A stretch of DNA of 64,000 bases. Source: Chloroflexota bacterium (GTDB lineage: Bacteria > Chloroflexota > Anaerolineae > Promineifilales > Promineifilaceae). Below the pieces are notes generated by a model. That model did not search any database. It was not told the DNA's origin and saw nothing but the letters and a program-made list of their open reading frames with translations. The position numbers and the translations under genes are program-made. The stretch is taken from contig JABFFZ010000007.1 in assembly GCA_013112725.1 (NCBI GenBank), positions 38,636 to 102,635 on the forward strand, read 5' to 3'. Every line of letters starts with the position of its first letter. The stretch's first letter is position 1. Positions 51,472 to 58,969 of the stretch are shown piece after piece.

Positions 51472-52638
51472 ATGCCAGACGCCAAACAAATCACCGATTA
51501 CGAATTACCGATTACGGATTACGGATTACCGATTACCGACCACCACATCCTCTGGCTGCAAACCGGCGCCCAAATTGGCGGCACGGAAATGATGAATTTC
51601 CGTACCTGGTGCTGCCTGCATCAGCGGGGAATACGGGTGCAGGTCTGTTTTCTGGACGAGCCAGGCCCGGTGAGCGACCTCTACCGGGCGGCGGGCTGTG
51701 AACCGGTGCATCTGTGTTATCACCAACGGCCGTTACCCCACATCTGGCGCGATCTTCATCACCTGTTCACCCCCCATCCCCCCCACATCATCCACATCTT
51801 TGGTACCCGCGCCAACCTGTTGGGGCGCGTCGCTGCCCGGCGATATACCCAGGCCGCCGTCATTTGTGGGCAGCGCAGCGTGGGCAGTGGCAGTTGGTGG
51901 CCCCAATATGTAGAACGCGCCGCTAGCCGCTGGGCAGACCTCTACATCGCCAACAGCCACGCCGGCGCCCGCTGGCTGGCGGAACAGGCACACGTGCCCC
52001 CGGCCAAAATCCGCACCATTCATAGCGGATTAGACGCCGTTCCGTTTATGCAGGTGGCACGGGGGCAGATACGGCCGTCCCTATCCATCCCTCCCGACAC
52101 CCCCCTCATCGTTTCTGTGGGCAATTTGCGCAAAGTCAAAGACCAGCAAACCCTCATTCGCGCCGCTCATCAGCTTCAGCAGCAGGGGCGCCCCTTCCAC
52201 CTGCTGCTGGTAGGCGACGGCCAACGCCGCGCCGCCCTGGAACAACTCACCCGCGACCTGAACCTGGCTGACCACATCACCTTTATGGGTCGCCGCGCCG
52301 ATGTGTCTGCCATCCTGGCTGACAGCGACATCAAGGTGCTGTCCTCCCGCTCTGAGGGGCTGCCCGCCGCCATCATGGAAGCGATGGCGGCGGGATTGCC
52401 GGTGGTGGCGACGGCCGTCGGCGGCGTGCCCGAACTGGTACAAGATGGCCTCACCGGGCAGCTCGTTCCACCAGACAACGCTCCCGCTCTGGCCGATGCC
52501 CTGGCCGTACTGCTACAAAACCCATCCTTGCGCCAACAGTACGGCCGTGTCGGTCAACAGTACCTCCTCACCCACTTCTCCTTACCCGACAAAGTCGCTG
52601 AACTTGAGCAGGTGTATCACTCACTGACCCAAGAATAA
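51472..52638 (+). CDS. GT4-family glycosyltransferase with repeat-encoded N-terminus
   Basis: A 388-residue GT-B enzyme. Residues about 5-24 come from the heptad array, and the true domain starts at HILWLQTGAQIGGTEMMNF. Motifs include FGTRANLLGRVAARRYTQAA, IANSHAGARWLAEQAHVPPA, VSVGNLRKVKDQQTLIRAAH and SRSEGLPAAIMEAMAAGLPV. The N-terminal strand of this fold normally starts close to the initiator Met, so the original start was probably displaced by the repeat. The donor is unknown. Confidence 0.82.
   Translation: MPDAKQITDYELPITDYGLPITDHHILWLQTGAQIGGTEMMNFRTWCCLHQRGIRVQVCFLDEPGPVSDLYRAAGCEPVHLCYHQRPLPHIWRDLHHLFTPHPPHIIHIFGTRANLLGRVAARRYTQAAVICGQRSVGSGSWWPQYVERAASRWADLYIANSHAGARWLAEQAHVPPAKIRTIHSGLDAVPFMQVARGQIRPSLSIPPDTPLIVSVGNLRKVKDQQTLIRAAHQLQQQGRPFHLLLVGDGQRRAALEQLTRDLNLADHITFMGRRADVSAILADSDIKVLSSRSEGLPAAIMEAMAAGLPVVATAVGGVPELVQDGLTGQLVPPDNAPALADALAVLLQNPSLRQQYGRVGQQYLLTHFSLPDKVAELEQVYHSLTQE
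51489..51538. repeat. heptad array inside the N-terminus of a glycosyltransferase gene
   Basis: Tandem GATTACG/GATTACC units, at least six, lie in frame and encode QITDYELPITDYGLPITD. A diverged partner arm (GTAATCAGTAACCCGTGAGC) lies just upstream at 51420-51440. It is one of three places where the array is translated. Confidence 0.8.
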
Positions 52639-52690
52639 TCCACAGATTCCACAGATGAAAAATCTGCGTAATCTGTGAAATCTGTGGATC
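52638..52690. repeat. palindromic array (CCACAGATT / AATCTGTGG unit)
   Basis: TCCACAGATTCCACAGAT faces AATCTGCGTAATCTGTGAAA and TCTGTGGA. It fills the gap between the glycosyltransferase stop and ATG 52697. The unit CACAGAT still fits the YACNSNT consensus if read with one extra base. Confidence 0.75.
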
Positions 52691-52696
52691 AAATAA

Positions 52697-53860
52697 ATGA
52701 TAGACACGGCCGTATACCCCACTCTCTGTCCTGCCCTGGCCTCTGGTGAATGGGCAGAGGTACAGTGTGCCATCTTGCAAGACAGCCCACCGGAGGCGTT
52801 GGCCGATTGGCTTACTCAACAAGAAATCGGCGCGTTGGCTTATATGCGGCTGAAAGAGGCCAACCTGGCCGTGCCGCTGCAAACCGCTCTGGCTCCCGTT
52901 TATTGGCAGAGTGCGGCGGCTACGGCCGTGAAGCTGGAATTACTGGCTCGTTTGCAGACCGCTTTTGCGGCCGTTGGCGTGGAAACAGTGCTGCTCAAAG
53001 GCATCGCCTTTTGCCTCACCCTTTACCCTGACCCGGCCGTGCGCCCCATGAACGACCTGGACCTCTGGCTGCAACCGGCCGATTTGCCCGCCGCCTGGCG
53101 GATGATGGCCGGGCAGGGGTTCCATGACAAGGGCTTATGGCCGGACGTGACCGCCATTCCCGAACATATCACCCAGCTAGATTTTTACCCTGGTGATCTC
53201 AAGACCTCGCCGCTGAGCGTAGAACTGCACTGGGACTTATCGCAGCGGGAAGGCGTGCGCGGGCGGCTGCCGCTGGCGCGCTGGTGGGCAGAAGCTGTTT
53301 GCATCCCCTGGCGCGGCCAATTGTTGCGCGTATTGTCACCGGGGGCGGCATTGGTACATACGGCCGTACATCAATTCCTGGAACACCGCGCCGAAATTCG
53401 CTGGCGCTGGCTGCTGGACATTGACCAACTGGTGCGTGGCCGGCCAGCTTACCACCTATCACCCGTAGATTGGCAGCAGGTGGCTGCCGACGCCGATGCC
53501 GCAGGTGTTTTACCCGCAGTGCAGGCCGCCCTGCGTCTGGTGGCCCGTGAACTGGCGACGCCGCTACCCGAACCGGCGCTGACATTATTGGCGCAGGAAA
53601 GCGACCCGGCACAGTGCCAGTTGGCGCGGTATATCGCCAATCCGCACCGGTCAACGGCGGGCAAAGTGCTGCTGAATGCCCAAAACACACCCGGCTGGCG
53701 GCAGAAAACGGCCGTCATCCTGCCCACCTTCTTCCCCCATCCTACCTACATGATGCAGCGTTACCACATTCGCCACAAAGCCTTGTTGCCCATCTATTAT
53801 CTGGCCCGCCTGCTGAAAGGCGCCGTTACTGCTCTGAAACCCGTAATCCGTAAATCGTAA
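52697..53860 (+). CDS. nucleotidyltransferase-fold protein (NTP_transf_5-like)
   Basis: A 387-residue protein. VETVLLKGIAFCLTLYPDPA followed by VRPMNDLDLWLQPADLPAAW matches the LLKG...RxxxDxDl pattern of the NTP_transf_5 family (Pol-beta-like fold), which occurs in surface-polysaccharide clusters with unknown targets. A helical middle and GAALVHTAVHQFLEHRAEIR with WRWLLDIDQLVR follow. The last residues (KPVIRKS) are encoded by the following array. Confidence 0.7.
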   Translation: MIDTAVYPTLCPALASGEWAEVQCAILQDSPPEALADWLTQQEIGALAYMRLKEANLAVPLQTALAPVYWQSAAATAVKLELLARLQTAFAAVGVETVLLKGIAFCLTLYPDPAVRPMNDLDLWLQPADLPAAWRMMAGQGFHDKGLWPDVTAIPEHITQLDFYPGDLKTSPLSVELHWDLSQREGVRGRLPLARWWAEAVCIPWRGQLLRVLSPGAALVHTAVHQFLEHRAEIRWRWLLDIDQLVRGRPAYHLSPVDWQQVAADADAAGVLPAVQAALRLVARELATPLPEPALTLLAQESDPAQCQLARYIANPHRSTAGKVLLNAQNTPGWRQKTAVILPTFFPHPTYMMQRYHIRHKALLPIYYLARLLKGAVTALKPVIRKS

Positions 53861-53910
53861 TCCGTGACCCGTAATTCGTCGGATTACGAGTCACGGATTA
53901 CGGATTACGT
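53840..53910. repeat. heptad palindromic array (GTAATCC / GGATTAC unit)
   Basis: ACCCGTAATCCGTAAATCGT and further GTAATCC/GTGACCC units face GGATTACGAGTCACGGATTA with one more GGATTACG. The stop codon 53858-53860 lies in the left arm; the right arm ends 8 bp before ATG 53918. Confidence 0.8.
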
Positions 53911-53917
53911 TCCCCCC

Positions 53918-55252
53918 ATGCTCCCCCGCCTCTGCCGCCAACTCTTGACCATCGAGTGGCTGATCCTGCTACTCATCTTGCCCTTTGCCGTGTTTCCCAC
54001 GCCAGAGCGATTGTGGCTGCTGCTGCTGATTCCACTGCTGTGGCTGGTGCGGTGGGTGGGCTACGGCCGTCCCTTCACCCGTACCCCCCTCGATTGGCCA
54101 GTGTGGGGGCTGCTGCTGATGACGGCCGTTGGGTTTGCCGTGTCTGACGACCGGCTGTACAGCCTGCCAAAAGTGACGGGGTTGGTGTATGGTACGGCCG
54201 TGTTCTACGCCGCCGCCGCTTATACCCAGGCCCCACCGCGCCGCTTGTGGTGGCTGGTGGCGGCGCTGCTAACCGGCGGCCTGATTGTGGTGGGTATTGC
54301 CCTGTTTGCCGTGCGTTGGACATCCAAGTTTGCCCAACTAGACGCTATGCTGGCCTATACCCCGGCGCGGTTGTTGGAAGTGACGCCCGGCGAGGCCGGC
54401 ATTAGCCCCAACGAAGTAGCCGGGGTGTTGTTGTGGGTCTTGCCGCTGGCGGTCGTCTTGTCATTAGCGATTTTGCGGTATCCGCGCGCCCTGTGGCGGG
54501 AACTTGGGGGCCTGTCTCTGGTGGCGGCCTTGTTTGTTTGGGCGGCCACGCTGATGATACTGGCCGTCTTGGTCTTGACGCAGTCGCGGGCCGGGCTGTT
54601 GGGGTTGGCTGCCGGGTTGGGGGTAATGGTATTGCTGGCAGTGGCGCGGCTGCGCTGGTGGCTGGCGGTGGGGTTGGTGCTGGTGGGGATGGGAGCGGCT
54701 ACGGCCGTGTGGACAGCCTACGCCCCGGAGATCACGGCCGTGCTGGTGGAGCAAAGCGGCGAACGCAGTATTGAAACGATGCAGGGCCGCCTGGAAATTT
54801 GGGAACGGGCCATCACCGGCCTGCACGAATTCCCGCTCGCCGGCATGGGCATCAACCGCTTCCGTGTGTTGGTCTTTGATTACTACCCCACCTACTTTTT
54901 ATCAGGTGACAGTGACTTTGCCCATGCCCATAATCATTTGTTGCAGGCCGGGCTGGATTTGGGTCTACCGGGGCTTATTTTTTACGCCGCGTTGTGGCTG
55001 GGGGCAGCGGCATTGGCCTGGCTGGCCTGGCGGCAGGGGGCAACGGTCTGGCGGCGGTCACTGGCGCTGGGCATTCTCTGTGCGCTGGCGGCCTATTTTG
55101 CCTATGGCCTGGTAGATGCGGTGGCGCTAGGGGCCAAACCGGGTTTCATTTTCTGGCTGCTGCTGGGGCTGACGGCCGTCTTACACGGAACGCCCCCCGG
55201 AGGGGAGGCGTTAGCCGAATCCGTGTCGGCTAAAGCCTCCCCTCCGGGTTAA
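53918..55252 (+). CDS. O-antigen ligase/polymerase-like membrane protein (second in cluster)
   Basis: A 444-residue protein of about 12 helices, with the WaaL-type external loop MQGRLEIWERAITGLHEFPL followed by AGMGINRF and a DSDFAHAHNHLLQAGLDLGL helix start, all conserved in O-antigen ligases. Rich in ACGGCCGT, unlike the first Wzy-like gene at 42379. The last about 18 residues (GGEALAESVSAKASPPG) are encoded by a long hairpin and probably do not belong to the fold. It is the last gene of the glycan cluster. Confidence 0.82.
   Translation: MLPRLCRQLLTIEWLILLLILPFAVFPTPERLWLLLLIPLLWLVRWVGYGRPFTRTPLDWPVWGLLLMTAVGFAVSDDRLYSLPKVTGLVYGTAVFYAAAAYTQAPPRRLWWLVAALLTGGLIVVGIALFAVRWTSKFAQLDAMLAYTPARLLEVTPGEAGISPNEVAGVLLWVLPLAVVLSLAILRYPRALWRELGGLSLVAALFVWAATLMILAVLVLTQSRAGLLGLAAGLGVMVLLAVARLRWWLAVGLVLVGMGAATAVWTAYAPEITAVLVEQSGERSIETMQGRLEIWERAITGLHEFPLAGMGINRFRVLVFDYYPTYFLSGDSDFAHAHNHLLQAGLDLGLPGLIFYAALWLGAAALAWLAWRQGATVWRRSLALGILCALAAYFAYGLVDAVALGAKPGFIFWLLLGLTAVLHGTPPGGEALAESVSAKASPPG
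55196..55248. terminator. long hairpin encoding the C-termini of two convergent genes
   Basis: Arms of 23 bp (starting CCCGGAGGGGAGGC at 55196) pair with 22 matches to 55226-55248. It lies where the plus-strand ligase gene (stop 55252) and the minus-strand RNA methyltransferase gene (stop 55230) overlap, so it is both a likely two-way terminator and coding sequence for each protein's last residues. Confidence 0.7.
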
Positions 55253-56660
55253 CCATTCGCAGGCCGCGTGGGTAATGATTCTTCAACTGCCCACCACTGG
55301 CCTTAGCCCAACCGAGGGGGAAGCCGGAGATGGTAATCGGTAGCCAGTTATCGGTAATCGGTAATTGGTCGTCGGTTATTGGTAAGGGATGGCCGGACAG
55401 GTAGGCGGCGAGTTCGGGGGCGTCGGCGGGGAAGTTCACGGCCGTGACCACCTCATCCGGTTTCAATGCCAATGCCAGCGCGTGGGCTGGTTTGAAGTAG
55501 CCGGGGCGAACTTCGCCCAATAACAGGCCGTAACGCACCAGTTTCAGACGGTCCGTTTCGATGGCGTCGGGAGGCAGCAGGTAAAGACGGCCGTTTTTCA
55601 GCAGCATCCGCTCTTCCGGCCAATCACCGCGTAACGTCGCCCGCGCAAATTCCCGCCATACTTTTAATTCCGTTGATTTTGGCAATTTAAACCCGAAGGG
55701 TTTCCGAAACCCTTCGGGTTTTTTTGTGTCCACATGCTGCATCACGGCAATGAAGTGCCCTTCGCCGGGAAAGTGGTGCGGCCAGAGGCGTGCGCACTTT
55801 TCCAACCCCTCATGTGACAAATCATCCGCGACCCATGACGGCCGTCCCCGCTCAAACCCCTCAAATCGCAGCGGTTCCACCAGTTCAAAATTGGGATGCG
55901 TTAGCAGGAAACGGGCGATACTGCCTTCATTCTCCTCCGGGGCAAAGGTGCAGGTGGCGTAAACCAGCCGCCCGCCGGGTTTGACCAGTTGCGCGGCGGT
56001 GACGAGTACGGCCGTTTGCCGCCGCGCACACGCCCACACCTGCTCCTGACTCCACTCAACGTTCGCGCTTTTCGCGTCCTTCGCGGATCCAATCCGCCGG
56101 AACATGCCTTCCCCAGAACAAGGCGCATCCACCAGCACCCGGTCAAACACCGGGCCAAACTGCTGTGCCAACTGTTCCGGGTGGGCGTTGGTGATCAGGG
56201 CGTGTCGCGTACCCCAGCGCTCCATGTTTTCCGCCAGAATGGTGGCCCGCTTGCCGTCCACATCGTTGGCGACCAGCAGGCCGCTATCCTGCATCAGCGC
56301 CGCCAGATGGGTGCTTTTGCCGCCAGGCGCGGCGGCCATGTCCAGCACCCATTCCCCCGGCTGCGGGTCTACCAGTTGTGCCACCGCCATCGCCGATGGC
56401 TCTTGCAGATAATACAGCCCGGCAGCGTGGTATGGATGGCCCCCTGGTTTGCTGGCGTCGTCCAGCAAAAAGCCGGCAGGTGCATAATCCCCCACCGGTT
56501 TCAGCGCAAACGGCGACATGGTGTTAAAATCACCCGGCGCAATTTTCAGCGTATTCACGCGCAGCCCCACGTGTGGTGGTTGGGTAAAAGTAGCAGCAAA
56601 GTCAGCATACTCATTGCCCAGCAACCGCTCCATTTTGGTGAAAAATTCAGGTGGTGGCAT
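55230..56660 (-). CDS. rsmF: RsmF/NOL1-Sun-family RNA m5C methyltransferase with repeat insertions
   Basis: A 476-residue SAM-dependent RNA (cytosine-5) methyltransferase: MPPPEFFTKMERLLGNEYAD, LDMAAAPGGKSTHLAAL (SAM site), VDAPCSGEGMFRR (Cys181) and YATCTFAPEENE (Cys237), with the C-terminal domain ending SGFPLGWAKASGGQLKNHYP followed by RGLR. It methylates C5 of cytosine in rRNA. Four repeat-derived stretches interrupt or extend the normal protein: GSAKDAKSAN (about 190-200), KPEGFRKPFGFK (about 314-325), PLPITDDQLPITDNWLP (425-441) and the terminal hairpin residues. All are in frame and both catalytic cysteines are intact, so it is probably functional. Confidence 0.85.
   Translation of the reverse strand: MPPPEFFTKMERLLGNEYADFAATFTQPPHVGLRVNTLKIAPGDFNTMSPFALKPVGDYAPAGFLLDDASKPGGHPYHAAGLYYLQEPSAMAVAQLVDPQPGEWVLDMAAAPGGKSTHLAALMQDSGLLVANDVDGKRATILAENMERWGTRHALITNAHPEQLAQQFGPVFDRVLVDAPCSGEGMFRRIGSAKDAKSANVEWSQEQVWACARRQTAVLVTAAQLVKPGGRLVYATCTFAPEENEGSIARFLLTHPNFELVEPLRFEGFERGRPSWVADDLSHEGLEKCARLWPHHFPGEGHFIAVMQHVDTKKPEGFRKPFGFKLPKSTELKVWREFARATLRGDWPEERMLLKNGRLYLLPPDAIETDRLKLVRYGLLLGEVRPGYFKPAHALALALKPDEVVTAVNFPADAPELAAYLSGHPLPITDDQLPITDNWLPITISGFPLGWAKASGGQLKNHYPRGLRMVNPEGRL
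55332..55386. repeat. heptad array inserted in the rsmF C-terminal domain
   Basis: GGTAATCGGTAGCCAGTTAT, CGGTAATCGGTAATTGG and GGTTATTGG units (plus strand) encode PITDDQLPITDNWLP on the minus strand. It is a diverged one-arm array; no complementary arm is seen next to it. Confidence 0.75.
55690..55720. repeat. perfect 15-bp palindrome inside rsmF
   Basis: AACCCGAAGGGTTTC (55690-55704), one C, then its exact complement (55706-55720), followed by further T residues. Such a hairpin with a T-tract would act as an intrinsic terminator on the plus strand. Here it is translated in frame on the minus strand as KPEGFRKPFGF. Confidence 0.8.
56061..56096. repeat. 9-bp tandem repeat (GCGAAGGAC type) inside rsmF
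   Basis: On the minus strand GCGAAGGACGCGAAAAGCGC and GAACG units encode SAKDAKSAN just after the PCSGEGM motif. A related sequence (GAGCGCGAAGAGCGTAAAG) lies upstream of the rsmF start near 56675, suggesting a dispersed second repeat family. Confidence 0.6.
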
Positions 56661-56718
56661 ATTTTTGATCCGCTAAGAGCGCGAAGAGCGTAAAGAAGAG
56701 AACCGTACACAGACACTT

Positions 56719-57888
56719 ATGGCCGATCACGCATCACCGATTACCGATTACCGATTACCGATTACCGAACTAAACTTGCCTCACGGCCGTCTCCCCCTCC
56801 CCGCCTTCTTACCCGATGGCACACAAGGGGTGGTGCGGGCGGTGGATGCCGGTGATTTAGCGGCGTGTGGGGTGACGGCCGTGCAAACGAACGTCTTTCA
56901 CTTGATGCAAAAACCGGGGTCGTCTACCATTCAGGCGCTTGGTGGCTTGCATAAAATGACGGGCTGGTCTGGCCCCATCTTCACCGACTCCGGTGGCTTC
57001 CAAGTCTACTCCCTACTGCGGCAGAACGCCAAAAGCGGCAGCATCAACGATCGGGGCGCCACCTTTAAGCCCGAAGGCAGCGACCGAAAATTCAACCTGA
57101 CGCCGGAGAAAAGTGTGCAGTTGCAACTGAGCTACGGCGCGGATATGGTCATCTGTTTTGACGATTGTACGCATGTGGATGACCCGCTGGCCGAGCAGGA
57201 GAAGTCGGTGCGGCGCACGGTGGCCTGGGCGCGGCGCTGCAAGGCGGAGTTTGACAAGCTGGTAAAGGAAAAGGATGGGGTACGGCCGTACCTGATGGCC
57301 GTGGTGCAGGGTGGAGCCAGCAAAGAACTACGCCGCCAGTGCGCCGAACAATTACTGGAGATTGGTTTTGATTGTTACGGTTATGGCGGCTGGCCGTTGG
57401 ACAGTCAGGGTAATTTGCTGGCAGAGATGGTGGCGTTTGTGCGCGAATTGATTCCCCGCCACTTTGCCTTGCATGGCCTGGGCATTGGGCATCCGGCTAA
57501 TGTGGCCGCCTGTGCCCGGTTGGGCTACGAACTGTTCGACAGCACCATGCCCACGCGCGATGCCCGGCACGGCCGTGTCTATGCCTTTACCGCCGACCCC
57601 ACGACCACAAAGCTGGACGGGCGCGGTGACTTTTTCCGCTATGTCTATTTGGGCGATAAGAAGCATGTGAAGGACGGCCGTCCGATTTCCGAATTTTGCG
57701 ACTGCCCCACCTGTGCCCGCTATTCGCTGGGTTACCTGCATCATCTCCACAAACTAAACGACAGCCTCTATCCCCGCCTGGCCACCATGCATAACTTGCG
57801 CTTTATGACGCAGTTGATGGAAACTATGGGTGGCATGAGTACAAAAGGTGATAACGATGAAACAGCAATTGACAAAAATAACAATTAA
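56719..57888 (+). CDS. tgt: queuine tRNA-ribosyltransferase-like protein
   Basis: A 389-residue TGT: FTDSGGFQVYSLL (Asp97), GATFKPEGSDRKF, ALHGLGIGHPANVAAC, ELFDSTMPTRDARHGRVY (nucleophile Asp region) and the zinc site CDCPTCARYS with a later His. It exchanges guanine for a queuine precursor at tRNA position 34 (or acts as a relative of that family). Residues 6-24 (PITDYRLPITDYRLPITE) come from a heptad array, so the real domain starts at LNLPHGRLPLPAF. The usual C-terminal helix after NLRFMTQLME is replaced by GGMSTKGDNDETAIDKNNN, and the reading overlaps the AAA ATPase gene by 32 bp. Both ends are therefore altered. Confidence 0.87.
   Translation: MADHASPITDYRLPITELNLPHGRLPLPAFLPDGTQGVVRAVDAGDLAACGVTAVQTNVFHLMQKPGSSTIQALGGLHKMTGWSGPIFTDSGGFQVYSLLRQNAKSGSINDRGATFKPEGSDRKFNLTPEKSVQLQLSYGADMVICFDDCTHVDDPLAEQEKSVRRTVAWARRCKAEFDKLVKEKDGVRPYLMAVVQGGASKELRRQCAEQLLEIGFDCYGYGGWPLDSQGNLLAEMVAFVRELIPRHFALHGLGIGHPANVAACARLGYELFDSTMPTRDARHGRVYAFTADPTTTKLDGRGDFFRYVYLGDKKHVKDGRPISEFCDCPTCARYSLGYLHHLHKLNDSLYPRLATMHNLRFMTQLMETMGGMSTKGDNDETAIDKNNN
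56724..56768. repeat. heptad array forming the N-terminus of tgt
   Basis: A GATCACGCATC start is followed by five GATTACC units in the frame that gives the heptapeptide PITDYRL twice. The 7-bp unit and three-base code give a 21-bp/7-residue period. No complementary arm is next to it. Confidence 0.85.
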
Positions 57889-58969
57889 AGGCTTTAAAAC
57901 AATTGAGAGCCTGGTAGATTTTGCACCGGGATCTCTCACTGTTTTAGTTGGGCCTAATGGCGCTGGAAAGTCAAATTTTATCTCTTTTTTCCGATTGCTT
58001 TCGTGGTCTCTAACCAGTCAAGGAGGCCTGCAAGTCCATGTTGGTGAATCGGGGGGCAGTAGCCAACTTTTGTATGATGGCCCTGAAAAAACCCGCGAGA
58101 TTGAGGTGGGCCTAACGGTGCAAACGGATTTAGGTGAAAACGAGTATGCCTTTCGTCTGGTCTATGCAGCCGGCGATACATTCATTTTTGCTACGGAGCA
58201 ATATCGCTTTTCTGGAAAACAGTTCTCACAAAAGGCAAGATGGATTGAGTTAGGCGCCGGGCATAGGGAATCAAAATTACAAGAACAGGCTGATAAAGGA
58301 GATAAAACAGCATCTGTTGTTTTGGGGCTGCTGCGAAAAATAATCGTGCATCAATTTCATAATACATCGGCAACAAGCCGAATTCGTCAAAAATGGTCAC
58401 TACAAGACAGCCGGTGGCTAAAAGAAGATGGGGCCAATTTAGCCCCATTTTTGTATCGCCTCCAACAACAGACCCCATCTTATTACCGGCGCATTGTAGA
58501 TACCATTCGTCTTATTTTGCCTTTCTTTGATGATTTTGAGCTAGAACCGGAATTTGGATTTATCTTGTTGCGGTGGCGTGAGAAAGGAAGTGATCGTCTG
58601 TTTGATGTTTCTCAGGCAGCAGATGGGATGTTACGAGCTATGGTGCTAACAGCCTTGTTGTTGCAGCCAGAACAAGATTTACCGGGAGTCCTCATCCTCG
58701 ACGAACCTGAATTGGGCTTACATCCTTATGCCATTAATATACTTGGGGGGATGATTAGCAGCATATCTACGCAGGTTCAGGTCATTGTCGCTACACAATC
58801 TGTCACTTTAATCGATTGTTTTGAACCTGAAGATATCGTTGTGGTTGAGCGTCAAGAGCGGGCTTCTACATTCCATAGATTATCTACCAATGAATTGGCC
58901 ACCTGGTTGGAAATGTATTCTTTGTCTGAATTATGGCAAAAGAATGTCTTTGGAGGGCGGCCGTTATGA
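57857..58969 (+). CDS. AAA (ABC-type) ATPase of a putative defence pair
   Basis: A 370-residue ATPase of the AAA_15/AAA_21 (RecF/OLD-like) type: TKITIKGFKTIESLVDFAPG, Walker A VGPNGAGKSNFISFF (about 31-45), a long insertion, DVSQAADGMLRAMVLTALLL (signature-like region), Walker B GVLILDEPELGLHP (about 275-287) and IVATQSVTLIDCFEPEDIVV. Its partner downstream is a DUF4276 protein. Similar ATPase + TOPRIM-like pairs (OLD/Gabija, PARIS, AbiL) act in phage defence; this is an analogy. The gene is AT-rich, without ACGGCCGT, and starts inside the end of tgt. Confidence 0.8.
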   Translation: MKQQLTKITIKGFKTIESLVDFAPGSLTVLVGPNGAGKSNFISFFRLLSWSLTSQGGLQVHVGESGGSSQLLYDGPEKTREIEVGLTVQTDLGENEYAFRLVYAAGDTFIFATEQYRFSGKQFSQKARWIELGAGHRESKLQEQADKGDKTASVVLGLLRKIIVHQFHNTSATSRIRQKWSLQDSRWLKEDGANLAPFLYRLQQQTPSYYRRIVDTIRLILPFFDDFELEPEFGFILLRWREKGSDRLFDVSQAADGMLRAMVLTALLLQPEQDLPGVLILDEPELGLHPYAINILGGMISSISTQVQVIVATQSVTLIDCFEPEDIVVVERQERASTFHRLSTNELATWLEMYSLSELWQKNVFGGRPL

